NCBI GenBank assembly: GCA_002840685.1
Contig: PHBU01000025.1
Span: 1-64,000, forward strand
Direction of reading: 5' to 3'
DNA from: Chloroflexi bacterium HGW-Chloroflexi-6
GTDB lineage: Bacteria; Chloroflexota; Anaerolineae; Anaerolineales; Villigracilaceae
Length of the DNA: 64,000 nucleotides
This document shows, piece by piece, positions 39,139-47,269 of the stretch; the stretch's first letter is position 1, and every line of letters begins with the position of its first letter. A program made the position numbers and the translations under genes. The notes under the pieces are model-generated. The model saw nothing but the letters and a program-made list of their open reading frames with translations, did not search any database and had not been told where the DNA came from.

Positions 39139-40815
39139 ATGCCCGACGTTCCCGTCCGTATTGCCCTGATAAGGAAAATGCATTTATTTCGTGGACTGAG
39201 TGATATCCAACTTAACTCGGTTGCTGAAGCCATGCAGGAGCAGACCTTTGAAGAAAGCGGAACTGTCTTCGCGCAAGGCACAAGTACGGATACCTTCTTC
39301 ATCATATTCAGCGGCAGCGTCGATATTGTTATTCCGCTCAAAAAAGGCGAAAAGAAATTGGCATCCCTTTTCCGCGGGGACTATTTCGGCGAGCAGTCCC
39401 TGCTAAAAGGCCGCACCCACAGTGCAACCGTCCGGGCCCAAAAAGGCACCATCCTTCTAAAACTGTATCACGACAAATTCAAGGAATTGTTGAATACAAT
39501 TCCTGGCCTGCGCGATAACTTCAGGATCATGATGAAGAGCCGCGAATTGGCTCGTCAAAAAAACTTTACCTGGCTTAATAATAATGAAGTGGTTTACTTC
39601 ATGTCTCGCAAGCATGAGTTTTTCCTTTATCAATCGCTGCTCGGGCCATTTCTGGCGCTGGTGGTGGTTTTGGGCATCATCGCTCTGGGCTTTATGCTGC
39701 AAAGCGTTGGCCTGGCTGGCACGGGTGGTTTTTTTCTGGTGTTGGCAATCCTGTGGGGTATCTGGGTTTATGTGGACTGGGGCAATGACTTCTACGTTGT
39801 CACCAACCAACGGGTGGTTGTGATTCAAAAAGTGGTCGCAATGTACGACAGCCGCGAAGAAGCACTGATGGGAACCGTGCTGTCGGTCAACACCGAAACC
39901 GACGCGTGGAGCCGCATATTCAAACATGGCACGATCGTGGTACGCACCTTTACCGGCGAGGTGCGCATGAAGCACACCCCGGCCCCAAAACAAGTGGCAA
40001 CCATGATCGAAGAATACTGGCTGCGTTCAAAAGAAGTCATGCGCCAGAGCGACGAAGAGACCATGAAAAACGCCATCCGCAAAAAATTGGGGATCGTTCC
40101 GCCTGGCGCCCCAGCACCCGCCCCGGCGCCTGCCCCTGCTCCCAAGCCTGCCGCGAAAGCAAACCTTAGCCTTGGACAGGCAATTCGCGAATCGATTAAA
40201 GAACTCTTTTATGTGCGCAAAGTTATAGGCGGCTCAGTCACCTACCACAAGCACTGGATCGTTTTGGTGCGCGGTGTTCTGCTGCAAACCCTGGCGGTGT
40301 TCGGTTTGTTCGCCGTCTACCCGCTCTGGTACTATTTTTTTGAGACCGGGACCCCGCTCGCCGTGGGGAGTATTGTTGCATTCCTGATCGTGGTGGCGCT
40401 GGTCTGGTGGGTTTACGGATTTTTAGACTGGAGCAATGATGTCTACCAGGTCACCCCTGAATACATCATCGACATTTACCGCGTTCCATTCGGGGACGAG
40501 GACCGCAAATCTGCTCCACTTGAAAATATTCTGAGCACCCAATACAAACGCGCGGGATTCTTTGGCCTGCTGTTCAACTTTGGCGTGGTCAACATCCAGG
40601 TTGGCGGCACCACCTTTGATTTCGTGGATGTCGCCGACCCACCCGCTGTGCAGAAAGACATCGTTGAACGGATGAGCGTACGTTTGCTCAAGAAACGCGA
40701 AGCCGATACAGCCGGCGAACGTGAGCGCATGGCCGAGTGGCTGGCGATGTATCACCGCACGATGAGCGAAATCGACAAACAAGCAGATCAAACTCGAAAC
40801 CCCGATTCGGGGTAA
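39139..40815 (+). CDS. Cyclic-nucleotide-binding plus two PH-like membrane modules
   Basis: A 558-residue protein. Residues 8-125 are a cNMP-binding (Crp-like) domain with FFIIFSGSVDIVIP and GDYFGEQSLL. Two modules follow, each with paired membrane helices and a bPH_2-like strand-rich part: helices at 170-215 then YVVTNQRVVVIQ, and after a Pro/Ala linker helices at 375-435 then YQVTPEYIIDIYR. Both contain a D/W-W-x-ND-x-Y motif (DWGNDFY, DWSNDVY). The plan suggests a membrane sensor without an effector. TAGAAT (39127-39132) lies 6 bases before the ATG, so the transcript may be leaderless. Confidence 0.75.
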   Translation: MPDVPVRIALIRKMHLFRGLSDIQLNSVAEAMQEQTFEESGTVFAQGTSTDTFFIIFSGSVDIVIPLKKGEKKLASLFRGDYFGEQSLLKGRTHSATVRAQKGTILLKLYHDKFKELLNTIPGLRDNFRIMMKSRELARQKNFTWLNNNEVVYFMSRKHEFFLYQSLLGPFLALVVVLGIIALGFMLQSVGLAGTGGFFLVLAILWGIWVYVDWGNDFYVVTNQRVVVIQKVVAMYDSREEALMGTVLSVNTETDAWSRIFKHGTIVVRTFTGEVRMKHTPAPKQVATMIEEYWLRSKEVMRQSDEETMKNAIRKKLGIVPPGAPAPAPAPAPAPKPAAKANLSLGQAIRESIKELFYVRKVIGGSVTYHKHWIVLVRGVLLQTLAVFGLFAVYPLWYYFFETGTPLAVGSIVAFLIVVALVWWVYGFLDWSNDVYQVTPEYIIDIYRVPFGDEDRKSAPLENILSTQYKRAGFFGLLFNFGVVNIQVGGTTFDFVDVADPPAVQKDIVERMSVRLLKKREADTAGERERMAEWLAMYHRTMSEIDKQADQTRNPDSG

Positions 40816-40859
40816 AATTCATACCTTATTTATCCCAACTCTCCTAAAGGTAATCTGTA

Positions 40860-41384
40860 ATGGCACTCAGAACAATTGTCACAACCCCCGAACCGGTCTT
40901 GCGCCGCAAAGCCAAAACCGTAACCAAATTCGACGAAAACCTGCAAACCCTGATCGATGACATGATCGAAACCATGCGCGAAGCCCCGGGGGTCGGCCTG
41001 GCTGCGCCTCAGGTGGGCGTCTCTGAACGGGTGATCGTCGTCGAATACTATGAAAACGAAGAAGATGAAGAAGCCGAAGACGCTGAAGAAGCCCCAAAGC
41101 GTTTGTATGCCATCATCAACCCTGAGATTACACGCACATCAGTCGAAAAAGAAGTCGCCGCCGAAGGCTGTCTCTCCATTCCCGGCGTGATGGGCGATGT
41201 TGAACGCCACCTGGGCCTGACCGTCAAAGGCCTCAATCGGCGCGGACAACCCGTCACACTCAAGCTCAAAGACTGGACGGCGCGCATCTTCCAACACGAG
41301 ATCGACCACCTGAACGGCGTGTTATTCACAGACCTGGCCAGCCGGGTCTGGAAACCTGAAGGCCCGATCGAAGACAAAGTTTAA
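40860..41384 (+). CDS. def: Peptide deformylase
   Basis: A 174-residue metalloenzyme that removes the formyl group from new proteins. All three motifs are present: PGVGLAAPQVG, EGCLSIPG (metal Cys) and QHEIDHLNG (metal His pair and catalytic Glu). A Glu/Asp-rich insert of about 15 residues lies between the first and second motifs. It is followed after 6 bases by recF. Confidence 0.96.
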   Translation: MALRTIVTTPEPVLRRKAKTVTKFDENLQTLIDDMIETMREAPGVGLAAPQVGVSERVIVVEYYENEEDEEAEDAEEAPKRLYAIINPEITRTSVEKEVAAEGCLSIPGVMGDVERHLGLTVKGLNRRGQPVTLKLKDWTARIFQHEIDHLNGVLFTDLASRVWKPEGPIEDKV

Positions 41385-41390
41385 CCAGAC

Positions 41391-42590
41391 GTGCATCTCA
41401 ACCACCTGTCGCTGACCAACTTTCGCAATTTTGCCCGCCTGGATGTTGAACTTCCACGGCGGGCTGTTGTGCTGGTTGGCAAAAACGCCCAGGGCAAGAC
41501 CAGCCTGCTCGAAGCAGTTTACTTCCTGGCGACCTTTGCCTCCTTCCAGACCCACACCGATCGCCAGCTGGTCAATTTTCTGGCCGCCCGTGAAAACCCG
41601 GCGGTCGCGCGCATCGTCGCCGATTACCAGCGCGGCGGACGCAAGCACCGCCTGGAAGTGCGAGTCATCCTCGAAAACGTGGGCCCGCTCGGGGTGCGAA
41701 GCCGAAAAGAGATCCTGCTCGACGGCGTTAAACGTCCGGCCAGCGAAGCCATCGGCCACCTGCCGGCCGTCCTTTTCATTCCGCAAATGTCGCAGGTGCT
41801 CGAGGGCGGCCCCGAAGAACGCCGCCGCTACCTGAACCTGGCCTTGGCGCAGGCCATTCCCGGCTATGCCGTGGCCCTGAGCGACTATCACCAGGCCTTG
41901 ACCCGCCGCAACGCCCTGCTCAAAATGCTCTCGGAGCGCGGCGGAGACCCCAGCCAGCTCATTTACTGGGACGAAACCCTGACCGCCAGCGGCGCGCAGA
42001 TCATCCACTGGCGCATCCAGGCCATTCAAGAACTGGAACGCTTCGCGGCGCGCACCCACAATAACCTGACGCGCGGGGCTGAGGTCTTGCGTCTGGCCTA
42101 CCAGCCAGCCTTCGATCCGCTGCCGCGCCCGAACGGCCAGATCGCCCTGCGGCTGGAGGTAGCCACGGACCGCTCCGCGCTGGGTCTGGATTCGATCCGC
42201 CAGGGTTTTCTCGAGGCACTCGGCCGCATCCGCGCTGAGGAGATCAACCGCGGCGTGACCACCCTTGGCCCGCACCGCGACGAATTGCGTTTCCTCGCAA
42301 ACGGGGTCGACCTGGGCAACTACGGCTCCCGCGGACAGATCCGCACGGCTCTGCTGGCCCTGAAGATGGCCGAGATCGACTGGATGCAGGCCCGCACCGG
42401 CGAACCGCCGATCGTGCTGCTGGACGAAGTAATGGCCGAACTGGATGGCGAACGCCGCGCTGATCTGCTGACCGCGCTCGAAAACGCCGGGCAGGTGCTG
42501 CTGACCACGACCGACACCAGTCTGTTCAGCCCCGAATTTGTTGAGACTGCCGAAACCTGGCAAGTTGTGGCCGGGACGGTCAGCCGTTAA
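41391..42590 (+). CDS. recF: DNA replication/repair ATPase RecF
   Basis: A 399-residue SMC-like ATPase that loads RecA at single-strand gaps. Walker A is GKNAQGKT (30-37), the signature region includes EGGPEERRRYLN, and Walker B is VLLDEVMAELDGERR. The start is GTG at 41391, 6 bases after the def stop. dnaA, dnaN and gyrB, its common neighbours, are not here. Confidence 0.94.
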   Translation: MHLNHLSLTNFRNFARLDVELPRRAVVLVGKNAQGKTSLLEAVYFLATFASFQTHTDRQLVNFLAARENPAVARIVADYQRGGRKHRLEVRVILENVGPLGVRSRKEILLDGVKRPASEAIGHLPAVLFIPQMSQVLEGGPEERRRYLNLALAQAIPGYAVALSDYHQALTRRNALLKMLSERGGDPSQLIYWDETLTASGAQIIHWRIQAIQELERFAARTHNNLTRGAEVLRLAYQPAFDPLPRPNGQIALRLEVATDRSALGLDSIRQGFLEALGRIRAEEINRGVTTLGPHRDELRFLANGVDLGNYGSRGQIRTALLALKMAEIDWMQARTGEPPIVLLDEVMAELDGERRADLLTALENAGQVLLTTTDTSLFSPEFVETAETWQVVAGTVSR

Positions 42591-42608
42591 TAACAAGGAG
42601 AAGTTCCC

Positions 42609-42974
42609 ATGTCTGTTAAACACGCCAGCGAAGTTCCCCAAAAAGTTGTAACTGCGGGAGTCGATACCGCCATCCAGGTGCTGATCTCAGCCGAGGAGGG
42701 GCCCAATTTTGCCCTGCGGCGTTTCATCATGCAGCCCGGCGGCGGAATGCCCCTGCACACCAACACCGTCGAGCATGAACAATACGTACTGCGCGGCCAG
42801 GCCCAGATCGGCATCGATGGGCAGGAGTACAACGTAAAAACTGGGGATGTTGTTTTCATCCCGGCCGGCGCGCCGCACTACTACCAGAACACCGGCCAGG
42901 AGCCTTTTGAGTTTTTGTGCATCATCCCCAACCAAAAAGACGAGATCACCATCATGAATAGCACGAATTGCTAA
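42609..42974 (+). CDS. Cupin domain protein
   Basis: A 121-residue single cupin. The two cupin motifs are visible: PLHTNTVEHEQYVLRG (metal His and Glu) and GDVVFIPAGAPHYYQN. Such proteins bind a metal and act as isomerases, dioxygenases or sensors; the substrate is unknown. AAGGAG precedes the ATG. The last gene before tRNA-Lys. Confidence 0.88.
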   Translation: MSVKHASEVPQKVVTAGVDTAIQVLISAEEGPNFALRRFIMQPGGGMPLHTNTVEHEQYVLRGQAQIGIDGQEYNVKTGDVVFIPAGAPHYYQNTGQEPFEFLCIIPNQKDEITIMNSTNC

Positions 42975-42981
42975 AAGACAA

Positions 42982-43009
42982 TTGACATCACCGCCCTTTG
43001 GGGTATAAT
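42982..43009 (+). promoter_or_regulatory. Consensus promoter of tRNA-Lys
   Basis: TTGACA at 42982-42987 and TATAAT at 43004-43009 with a 16-bp spacer, ending 14 bases before the mature tRNA. Confidence 0.88.
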
Positions 43010-43023
43010 ATCGTCCGCTCGAC

Positions 43024-43095
43024 GGTCGACTAGCTCAATGGCAGAGCAACTGACTCTTAATCAGTGGGTTCCGGGTTCAAGTCCCGGGTCGATCA
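43024..43095 (+). tRNA. tRNA-Lys (anticodon CTT)
   Basis: A complete cloverleaf: acceptor stem GGTCGAC pairing with GTCGATC (one G-T pair), D-arm GCTC/GAGC, anticodon loop CTCTTAA with CTT, T-stem CCGGG/CCCGG around TTCAAGT, discriminator A at 43095. CCA is not encoded. An excisionase-like gene and integrase relic follow within 2 kb, so this is a likely integration target. Confidence 0.95.
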
Positions 43096-43126
43096 CTTAA
43101 GCTGTTTTACCCGTCGGCCCCACCTG

Positions 43127-43322
43127 GGTGCAGAGCACCGATGTGGTTAACAGCACAACGGGGAGCGGGGACGCTGCGAACGTTCCCGCTCCGTTTTTAA
43201 CAGCATTTAGATTGATAACATTTAAGATAATTTTGAGGCAGCCTTCAGTTCCCCTGGTGGCTGTTTTTGTTTATTTGTAGTTATTAAGGTGCAGAGCAAT
43301 AAGATGCAATTGTGCTGCGAAC
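43127..43322 (+). repeat. Paired short direct repeats beside tRNA-Lys
   Basis: GGTGCAGAGCA occurs at 43127-43137 and 43288-43298, each followed by GCTGCGAAC at 43173-43181 and 43314-43322. The spacing inside the pairs differs (35 and 15 bases). They could be integrase or excisionase arm sites, or the residue of an element end. Confidence 0.4.
43162..43197 (+). terminator. Intrinsic terminator after tRNA-Lys
   Basis: The stem GGAGCGGGGACG / CGTTCCCGCTCC with one G-T pair and a 7-base loop is followed by GTTTTT. Confidence 0.8.
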
Positions 43323-43326
43323 ACGC

Positions 43327-43536
43327 TTACATCTCAGTTTTGGGTGAAATGAGTTGTTTTTCTTGATAAGCTAATACATCTTGAAGCGGAATGCGGAGCG
43401 GGGAATTTTTCCGGGTTGGATCAAACTTTCGTGCATTTGGAAAATGTCCGCGCTTTACCAAGTCAGGTACAGTTGCTGGATGACAGCCAAGCAAAGCAGC
43501 AACTTCTTTGGTGTTCAAAGTCTCATTTTCCGTCAT
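43327..43536 (-). CDS. Excisionase-like helix-turn-helix protein
   Basis: A 69-residue MerR/Xis-type DNA-binding protein (HTH_17). LNTKEVAALLGCHPATVPDLVKRGHFP (split: helix-turn-helix at residues 8-33) is followed by IPLQDVLAYQEKQ. Such proteins help integrases excise mobile elements. Its place between tRNA-Lys and integrase relics fits an integrative element remnant. An unrelated small regulator remains possible. Confidence 0.7.
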   Translation of the reverse strand: MTENETLNTKEVAALLGCHPATVPDLVKRGHFPNARKFDPTRKNSPLRIPLQDVLAYQEKQLISPKTEM

Positions 43537-43663
43537 AGACCCAATATAGTATGTATAGTCGATGTTGTCAATGCTAAAATCTTAAAATTTTCACAAACCA
43601 ATGGATATTATTTGTCTCGAAACTGCAAGGATATTAGAACTTTAGTTCTGTTATTCTTGTATT

Positions 43664-44074
43664 ATGTCACTCATTCATCGCCTGCTCCAACGGCTGGGAC
43701 TGGTTCACGTTGCCAGACCGCGCAAATATGCTCTGGATGTTTCCCTTCAACCGCTATTAGATTCCATGGCCAAGCACCAGCAGCGTTCGCCTGATGATCT
43801 TGCTTCAGACCTGCTCAACCAGGCTCTTTTCAAAACTCAGTTGGATGCAGATCTGTGGCGGCGCTGGCTGTCTCTCTCCCCACGTGAACAGCAGGTGACA
43901 GCCCTGACCTGCCTGGGCGAAACCAATCCGCAGATCGCTGCCCGGTTGGGATTGGCGGTAGAAACCATCCGCACCCACACCCGCAATGCCCAGATCAAAT
44001 TCAATGTCAACAGCAAGGCTGATTTACGCGTGCTGCTTTCGGAGTGGGATTTCAGCGCTTACGAGCAGATGTAG
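43664..44074 (+). CDS. Small LuxR-type HTH regulator
   Basis: A 136-residue regulator. Residues 70-128 form a LuxR/GerE helix-turn-helix (LSPREQQVTALTCLGETN, IAARLGLAVETIRTHTRNA). The N-terminal half (ALDVSLQPLLDSMAKHQQRS) resembles a ribbon-helix-helix-like segment found in small Chloroflexota regulators, from memory. There is no receiver domain. A TATTCT 6 bases before the ATG and no ribosome site suggest a leaderless mRNA; a GAACTTTAGTTC dyad lies at 43637-43648. Confidence 0.75.
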   Translation: MSLIHRLLQRLGLVHVARPRKYALDVSLQPLLDSMAKHQQRSPDDLASDLLNQALFKTQLDADLWRRWLSLSPREQQVTALTCLGETNPQIAARLGLAVETIRTHTRNAQIKFNVNSKADLRVLLSEWDFSAYEQM

Positions 44075-44193
44075 TCCTTCGGCTGGCGTTAAACCCAAGC
44101 CCTGCCTCCCCCATCAAGGTTAGACCTGATTTCCCCCCAGCGCTCCCCCCACCAGGGGAGTTTTTATTTTCAGAAACCAGCTATGCTGTGGAT

Positions 44194-44541
44194 ATGGACA
44201 TTCTTCCCGCCCTCCACAACCGAAAAATGCTCGTCCTCTGCGCTTCCCACTCAGATCGCGAAACAGTTTCTGTGCTGACCGCCGAACTTGCCCTGCGAGG
44301 ACAGGTCACCGTGCTGGATGGCGGTAACCGCTTCCAGGCTTACCGGGTGGCCCAATTACTACGTCAGAAAACAACCCAGGTGGACAGCATCGCCAAGAAC
44401 ATTTTCATCCGGCGCGCCTTTACGTGTTACCAGATGCTGGCCTTGCTCGAAGGCACGCCCAGCCTGCACCAACCCTTTATCATCATGGATTTGCTGGCCA
44501 CCTTCTACGACGAGCATGTCTCCGCCGATGCACCCCGCTGA
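44194..44541 (+). CDS. RecA-superfamily-like protein without P-loop
   Basis: A 115-residue soluble protein. VTVLDGGNRFQAYRVAQLLR followed by IFIRRAFTCYQMLALLEG resembles the strand after the Walker A motif in Rad51/RadB-like ATPases, but no GxxxxGKT is present. A longer reading from 44044 overlaps the previous gene and adds unlikely sequence, so the ATG at 44194 is chosen. It follows the LuxR-type gene closely and may act with it. Function unknown. Confidence 0.55.
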   Translation: MDILPALHNRKMLVLCASHSDRETVSVLTAELALRGQVTVLDGGNRFQAYRVAQLLRQKTTQVDSIAKNIFIRRAFTCYQMLALLEGTPSLHQPFIIMDLLATFYDEHVSADAPR

Positions 44542-44907
44542 CCGAAATCCCCTAACCGCGTTTGCCAGAAAATAACAAAGCGCCTTCGTCTCCGCGGATG
44601 TCATGCCAGGCGTTGAGCGATTATCGCGTTTCGGCATTCATCGGAATTTCGCGCCGCCGCTCCCCCTTTCCCTGGCGCACGATGATCTTGCCCTTTTTCG
44701 GGGACATCATTACATCTACATGAGTCAAATCACACAACTCGCCAATCCTGAGACCGGTATTAAGTAACGTCTGGATAATCGTCAGATCCCTTTGAGCCAG
44801 CATTTTAGCGGACTCGGTCTGGGCTGCTGCATTCAGGGCTTTCTCCGCGGTTGAGATCAGGAAATTCTGCTGGCTGCGATCCAGCCATTTGGGAGCTAAC
44901 TTTTGCA
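44520..44907 (-). pseudogene. Tyrosine recombinase (integrase) remnant
   Basis: The reading frame encodes a Xer-like integrase core: MLAQRDLTIIQTLLNTGLR followed by IGELCDLT (the first catalytic Arg), then KKGKIIVRQGKGERRR with the beta-hairpin Lys. A stop at 44621 interrupts it after MNAETR, but recognisable sequence continues (SLNAWHDIRGDEGALLFSGK) to a second in-frame stop, then GISVSGVHR. The HxxR and Tyr motifs are gone and the 5' part is replaced by IS982 sequence. It is inactive. Confidence 0.8.
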
Positions 44908-45406
44908 TCTGTGTTGGCTGGGACAAGATCGTAAACGACAGGAATACCATCCAAGGTTGTAATGGCAACCAGCTTGTAGCCAAAATAATCCATATTGCGG
45001 CTGGCACAATGTCCATAATCGGCACTGCCAGAAAAATCACTCGCAGATTTGCGCCGTTTGTATCCGAGAACAGGAATTGGTTTGGTATCCAGCAGGTAGT
45101 TGCTTCGCAAATGGTAGTGCTTGTACAAAATCCAATAGCGGCGTAGTTCTTCCATGAGAAGGCGTAAGCTACGCGCTCGCCGATTGAATTGGCTCTGATC
45201 CATAATTTCGGGAACAGAGCAAGATAATTTGCCCGCATGAATTCAATGTACTGGGTCTCGGATGGATAGGGAATGTAATCCTGGGCTAAAACCAGCGTGA
45301 TTACTTCGCTATCGGTAAAGATCGGCTTTTTCCCTACTTTCCCTTTCAGCAATTTGGCTCCTCGGGTTTGATACCAGTCATCTACTAGAACATAAATGAT
45401 TGTCAA
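44908..45406 (-). pseudogene. IS982-family transposase remnant
   Basis: The N-terminal portion (YVLVDDWYQ ... PIFTDSEVITLVLAQ ... LFPKL) is followed in a different frame by MDQSQFNRRARSLRLLMEEL, then LDTKPIPVLGYKRR and GYKLVAITTLDGIPVVYDL. A one-base shift at about 45204 splits it. The C-terminal third is missing: after LVPANTD the sequence joins the integrase remnant near 44908. It is not functional as one protein. Confidence 0.82.
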
Positions 45407-45432
45407 AAGGTCAGGAAGGCATAACTTGTCAT

Positions 45433-45492
45433 GGGAATGTTTCCCTCAAGTGGTCTTCAGCAAACCTTATCTTGAGGGCATTCCCTTTTTTC
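45433..45492. other. Large stem-loop, possible IS end or terminator
   Basis: GGGAATG-TTT-CCCTCAAG and, 20 bases on, CTTGAGGG-CATTCCC followed by TTTTTT. A bulged 15-bp stem. It lies just upstream of the IS982 relic and may be its end or an old terminator; no target duplication was recognised. Confidence 0.5.
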
Positions 45493-45609
45493 GTCAACTC
45501 GTTTTCAATTTCACATCAGACGTGTTTTATAAGCAGAATGGCGCATAGACTACCCTGCTGCGTTGCATTATAGTTGGCAACCAAATTAGATAAAAAGGAG
45601 CAGACTTGT

Positions 45610-46689
45610 ATGAAAATAAATTTTGCATTGGCAGGAATGATACTTTTGCTTGGGGCGGCGTTCTTTCTATCCGCCTGTGGATCGCAGCCAGCAGGAGGAA
45701 GTCCAGTTCAAGGAACGGTTTGGGTGGCGGATGAGTATGGCAACAGTATCACTGTGATTGACGCCGCTACCAACCAAGTCATCACCACGCTGACCGGCGT
45801 GGAAGGGCCGCACAACCTTCAGGCAGCGCCGGATGGCAAAACGGTCTGGGTGGTGAGTGGACACGAATCATTGGCGCTGGTGATTGATGCGACCACGTAT
45901 GAGCTTCATGGTGTGGTTCCGACCGGTAAGGAACCGGCCCATATTATCCTTACACCCGATGGGAAAACCGCTTATGTCACCAATGGGGATGACAATACGG
46001 TGACAGCCATTGATGTGGAAACTATGCAGGCTGTTGCCACAATTCCAGTGGGTGAATATCCACACGGCCTACGCCCCAGCCCGGATGGAAAATGGGTGTA
46101 CGTTGCTAACGCAAAATCTACGACTCTTAGCGTAATTGATACGCAAACCAATACGAAAGTCGCTGATATTGAAGTCGGGCAGAATCCGGTGCAAGTTGGT
46201 TTCTCGCCTGATGGGAAATTTGTTTATTTTTCGCTCAATGGCGAGAATGCCGTTGGCAAGGTCGACGTAGCCGCCCGCACTCTGGTTGGCAAGGTACAAG
46301 TTGGGGTAGGTCCCATCCAGGTTTATGTTTCGTCGGACAATAAATATCTTGTCACGGCCAACCAGGGAACAAAGGACAATCCCAGCCAGACAGTGTCAAT
46401 CATCGACATGGGCAGCTTTACAGTGAAAGCAACCATCGAAACAGGCCAGGGGGCCCACGGGGTGGTTATTGACCCGTCCAGCCGCTACGCTTATATCTCC
46501 AACATCTATGGAAACAATGTTTCAGTTCTGGATTTGACACAGCAAAAAATCGTGGCTACCGTGCCCAGTGGGGCTGGCCCGAACGGAATTAGTTTCTCCC
46601 CTCTCGCGGCGGTCAGGCCATCTGCCAAAGAAATCATGCTGCCAGTCATGGACGGTTCTGCAGAGAGTATGCCCGGGATGACGCCCTGA
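45610..46689 (+). CDS. YncE/YVTN-type beta-propeller lipoprotein
   Basis: A 359-residue lipoprotein: signal with FFLSAC-G (lipidated Cys about residue 23) then about seven blades of the YVTN/YncE type, each with a DG-K-VYV-N core (PDGKTVWVVSGH, PDGKTAYVTNGDD, PDGKWVYVANAKS). Propellers of this type are found beside copper and nitrous-oxide-type respiratory genes, where they may bind or pass partners. AAGGAG lies 9 bases before the ATG at 45610, preferred over one 36 bases upstream. Confidence 0.85.
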   Translation: MKINFALAGMILLLGAAFFLSACGSQPAGGSPVQGTVWVADEYGNSITVIDAATNQVITTLTGVEGPHNLQAAPDGKTVWVVSGHESLALVIDATTYELHGVVPTGKEPAHIILTPDGKTAYVTNGDDNTVTAIDVETMQAVATIPVGEYPHGLRPSPDGKWVYVANAKSTTLSVIDTQTNTKVADIEVGQNPVQVGFSPDGKFVYFSLNGENAVGKVDVAARTLVGKVQVGVGPIQVYVSSDNKYLVTANQGTKDNPSQTVSIIDMGSFTVKATIETGQGAHGVVIDPSSRYAYISNIYGNNVSVLDLTQQKIVATVPSGAGPNGISFSPLAAVRPSAKEIMLPVMDGSAESMPGMTP

Positions 46690-46760
46690 TAGTGCTCCAT
46701 ATTCTCCTACAGATTTTCTTGACCCCCATTCAACCGTTATTGATTGGGGGTCAAGCCTTG

Positions 46761-46829
46761 ATAGGCAAAAGTGCCTATTCAAAAATACGCGGGATGGCGC
46801 TGGAAGGCCAGGGAACAGAACCGTATACT
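46761..46829 (+). promoter_or_regulatory. Dyad-45 bp-TATACT promoter of the Cys/His-rich gene
   Basis: The dyad ATAGGC-AAAAGT-GCCTAT (46761-46778) extends to a perfect 7-4-7 palindrome. A 45-bp gap leads to TATACT (46824-46829) followed by GG. The same element, gap and -10 context occur at copA and, with a weaker distal half, at the YHS gene. Confidence 0.7.
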
Positions 46830-46850
46830 GGCAGTGATGGAGAATAAGTT

Positions 46851-47189
46851 ATGGAAAAAGCACCCTTCCTGATTGTGGAACAAGCCTACGCCATTGCTAT
46901 TGAACAGGTCATACAGCAGATTCGCAGCCTTGGCTTACAAACTACTCTGACTTTTGATCTGCAAGAAGCCCGCCATGCTCATGCCAATTGCCCATGTCCT
47001 CACCACGGGACAGAACAGTGCGGGTGTCAACTGATCGTCATTCTAATTTATGGAGATGGATCCAGACCCGCCACCTTGATTGCCCGCGGGCTTGAAGGAA
47101 AAACCTGGTTTTCTTTTGTTGATGCTCCCCAGCAGCATATAGGCCAGTCTATGGAAACTTTGCTTTTGCATACACTCATACCTGTCTGA
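46851..47189 (+). CDS. Small Cys/His-rich protein, likely metal binding
   Basis: A 112-residue soluble protein. A compact cluster, C47, C49, H51, H52, C57 and C59 (NCPCPHHGTEQCGCQ), with His42 and His44 before it, looks like a metal site. Flanking sequence is plain alpha/beta with no other motif. Its promoter carries the dyad shared with copA, so a copper or heavy-metal function is inferred. No family recognised. Confidence 0.6.
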   Translation: MEKAPFLIVEQAYAIAIEQVIQQIRSLGLQTTLTFDLQEARHAHANCPCPHHGTEQCGCQLIVILIYGDGSRPATLIARGLEGKTWFSFVDAPQQHIGQSMETLLLHTLIPV

Positions 47190-47269
47190 CCTTCTAAAAA
47201 GAATTAAAGGCCTTTTCAGAAGGTCATTTTTGGTTTCAAAAAACCATATTTTTCATCCAAGGATCAACT

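Noticed and set aside
43071..43095. Second att copy of the tRNA-Lys 3' end inside the window
   Set aside because: No repeat of the T-arm/acceptor end was noticed downstream; the island end, if any, lies beyond 64000.
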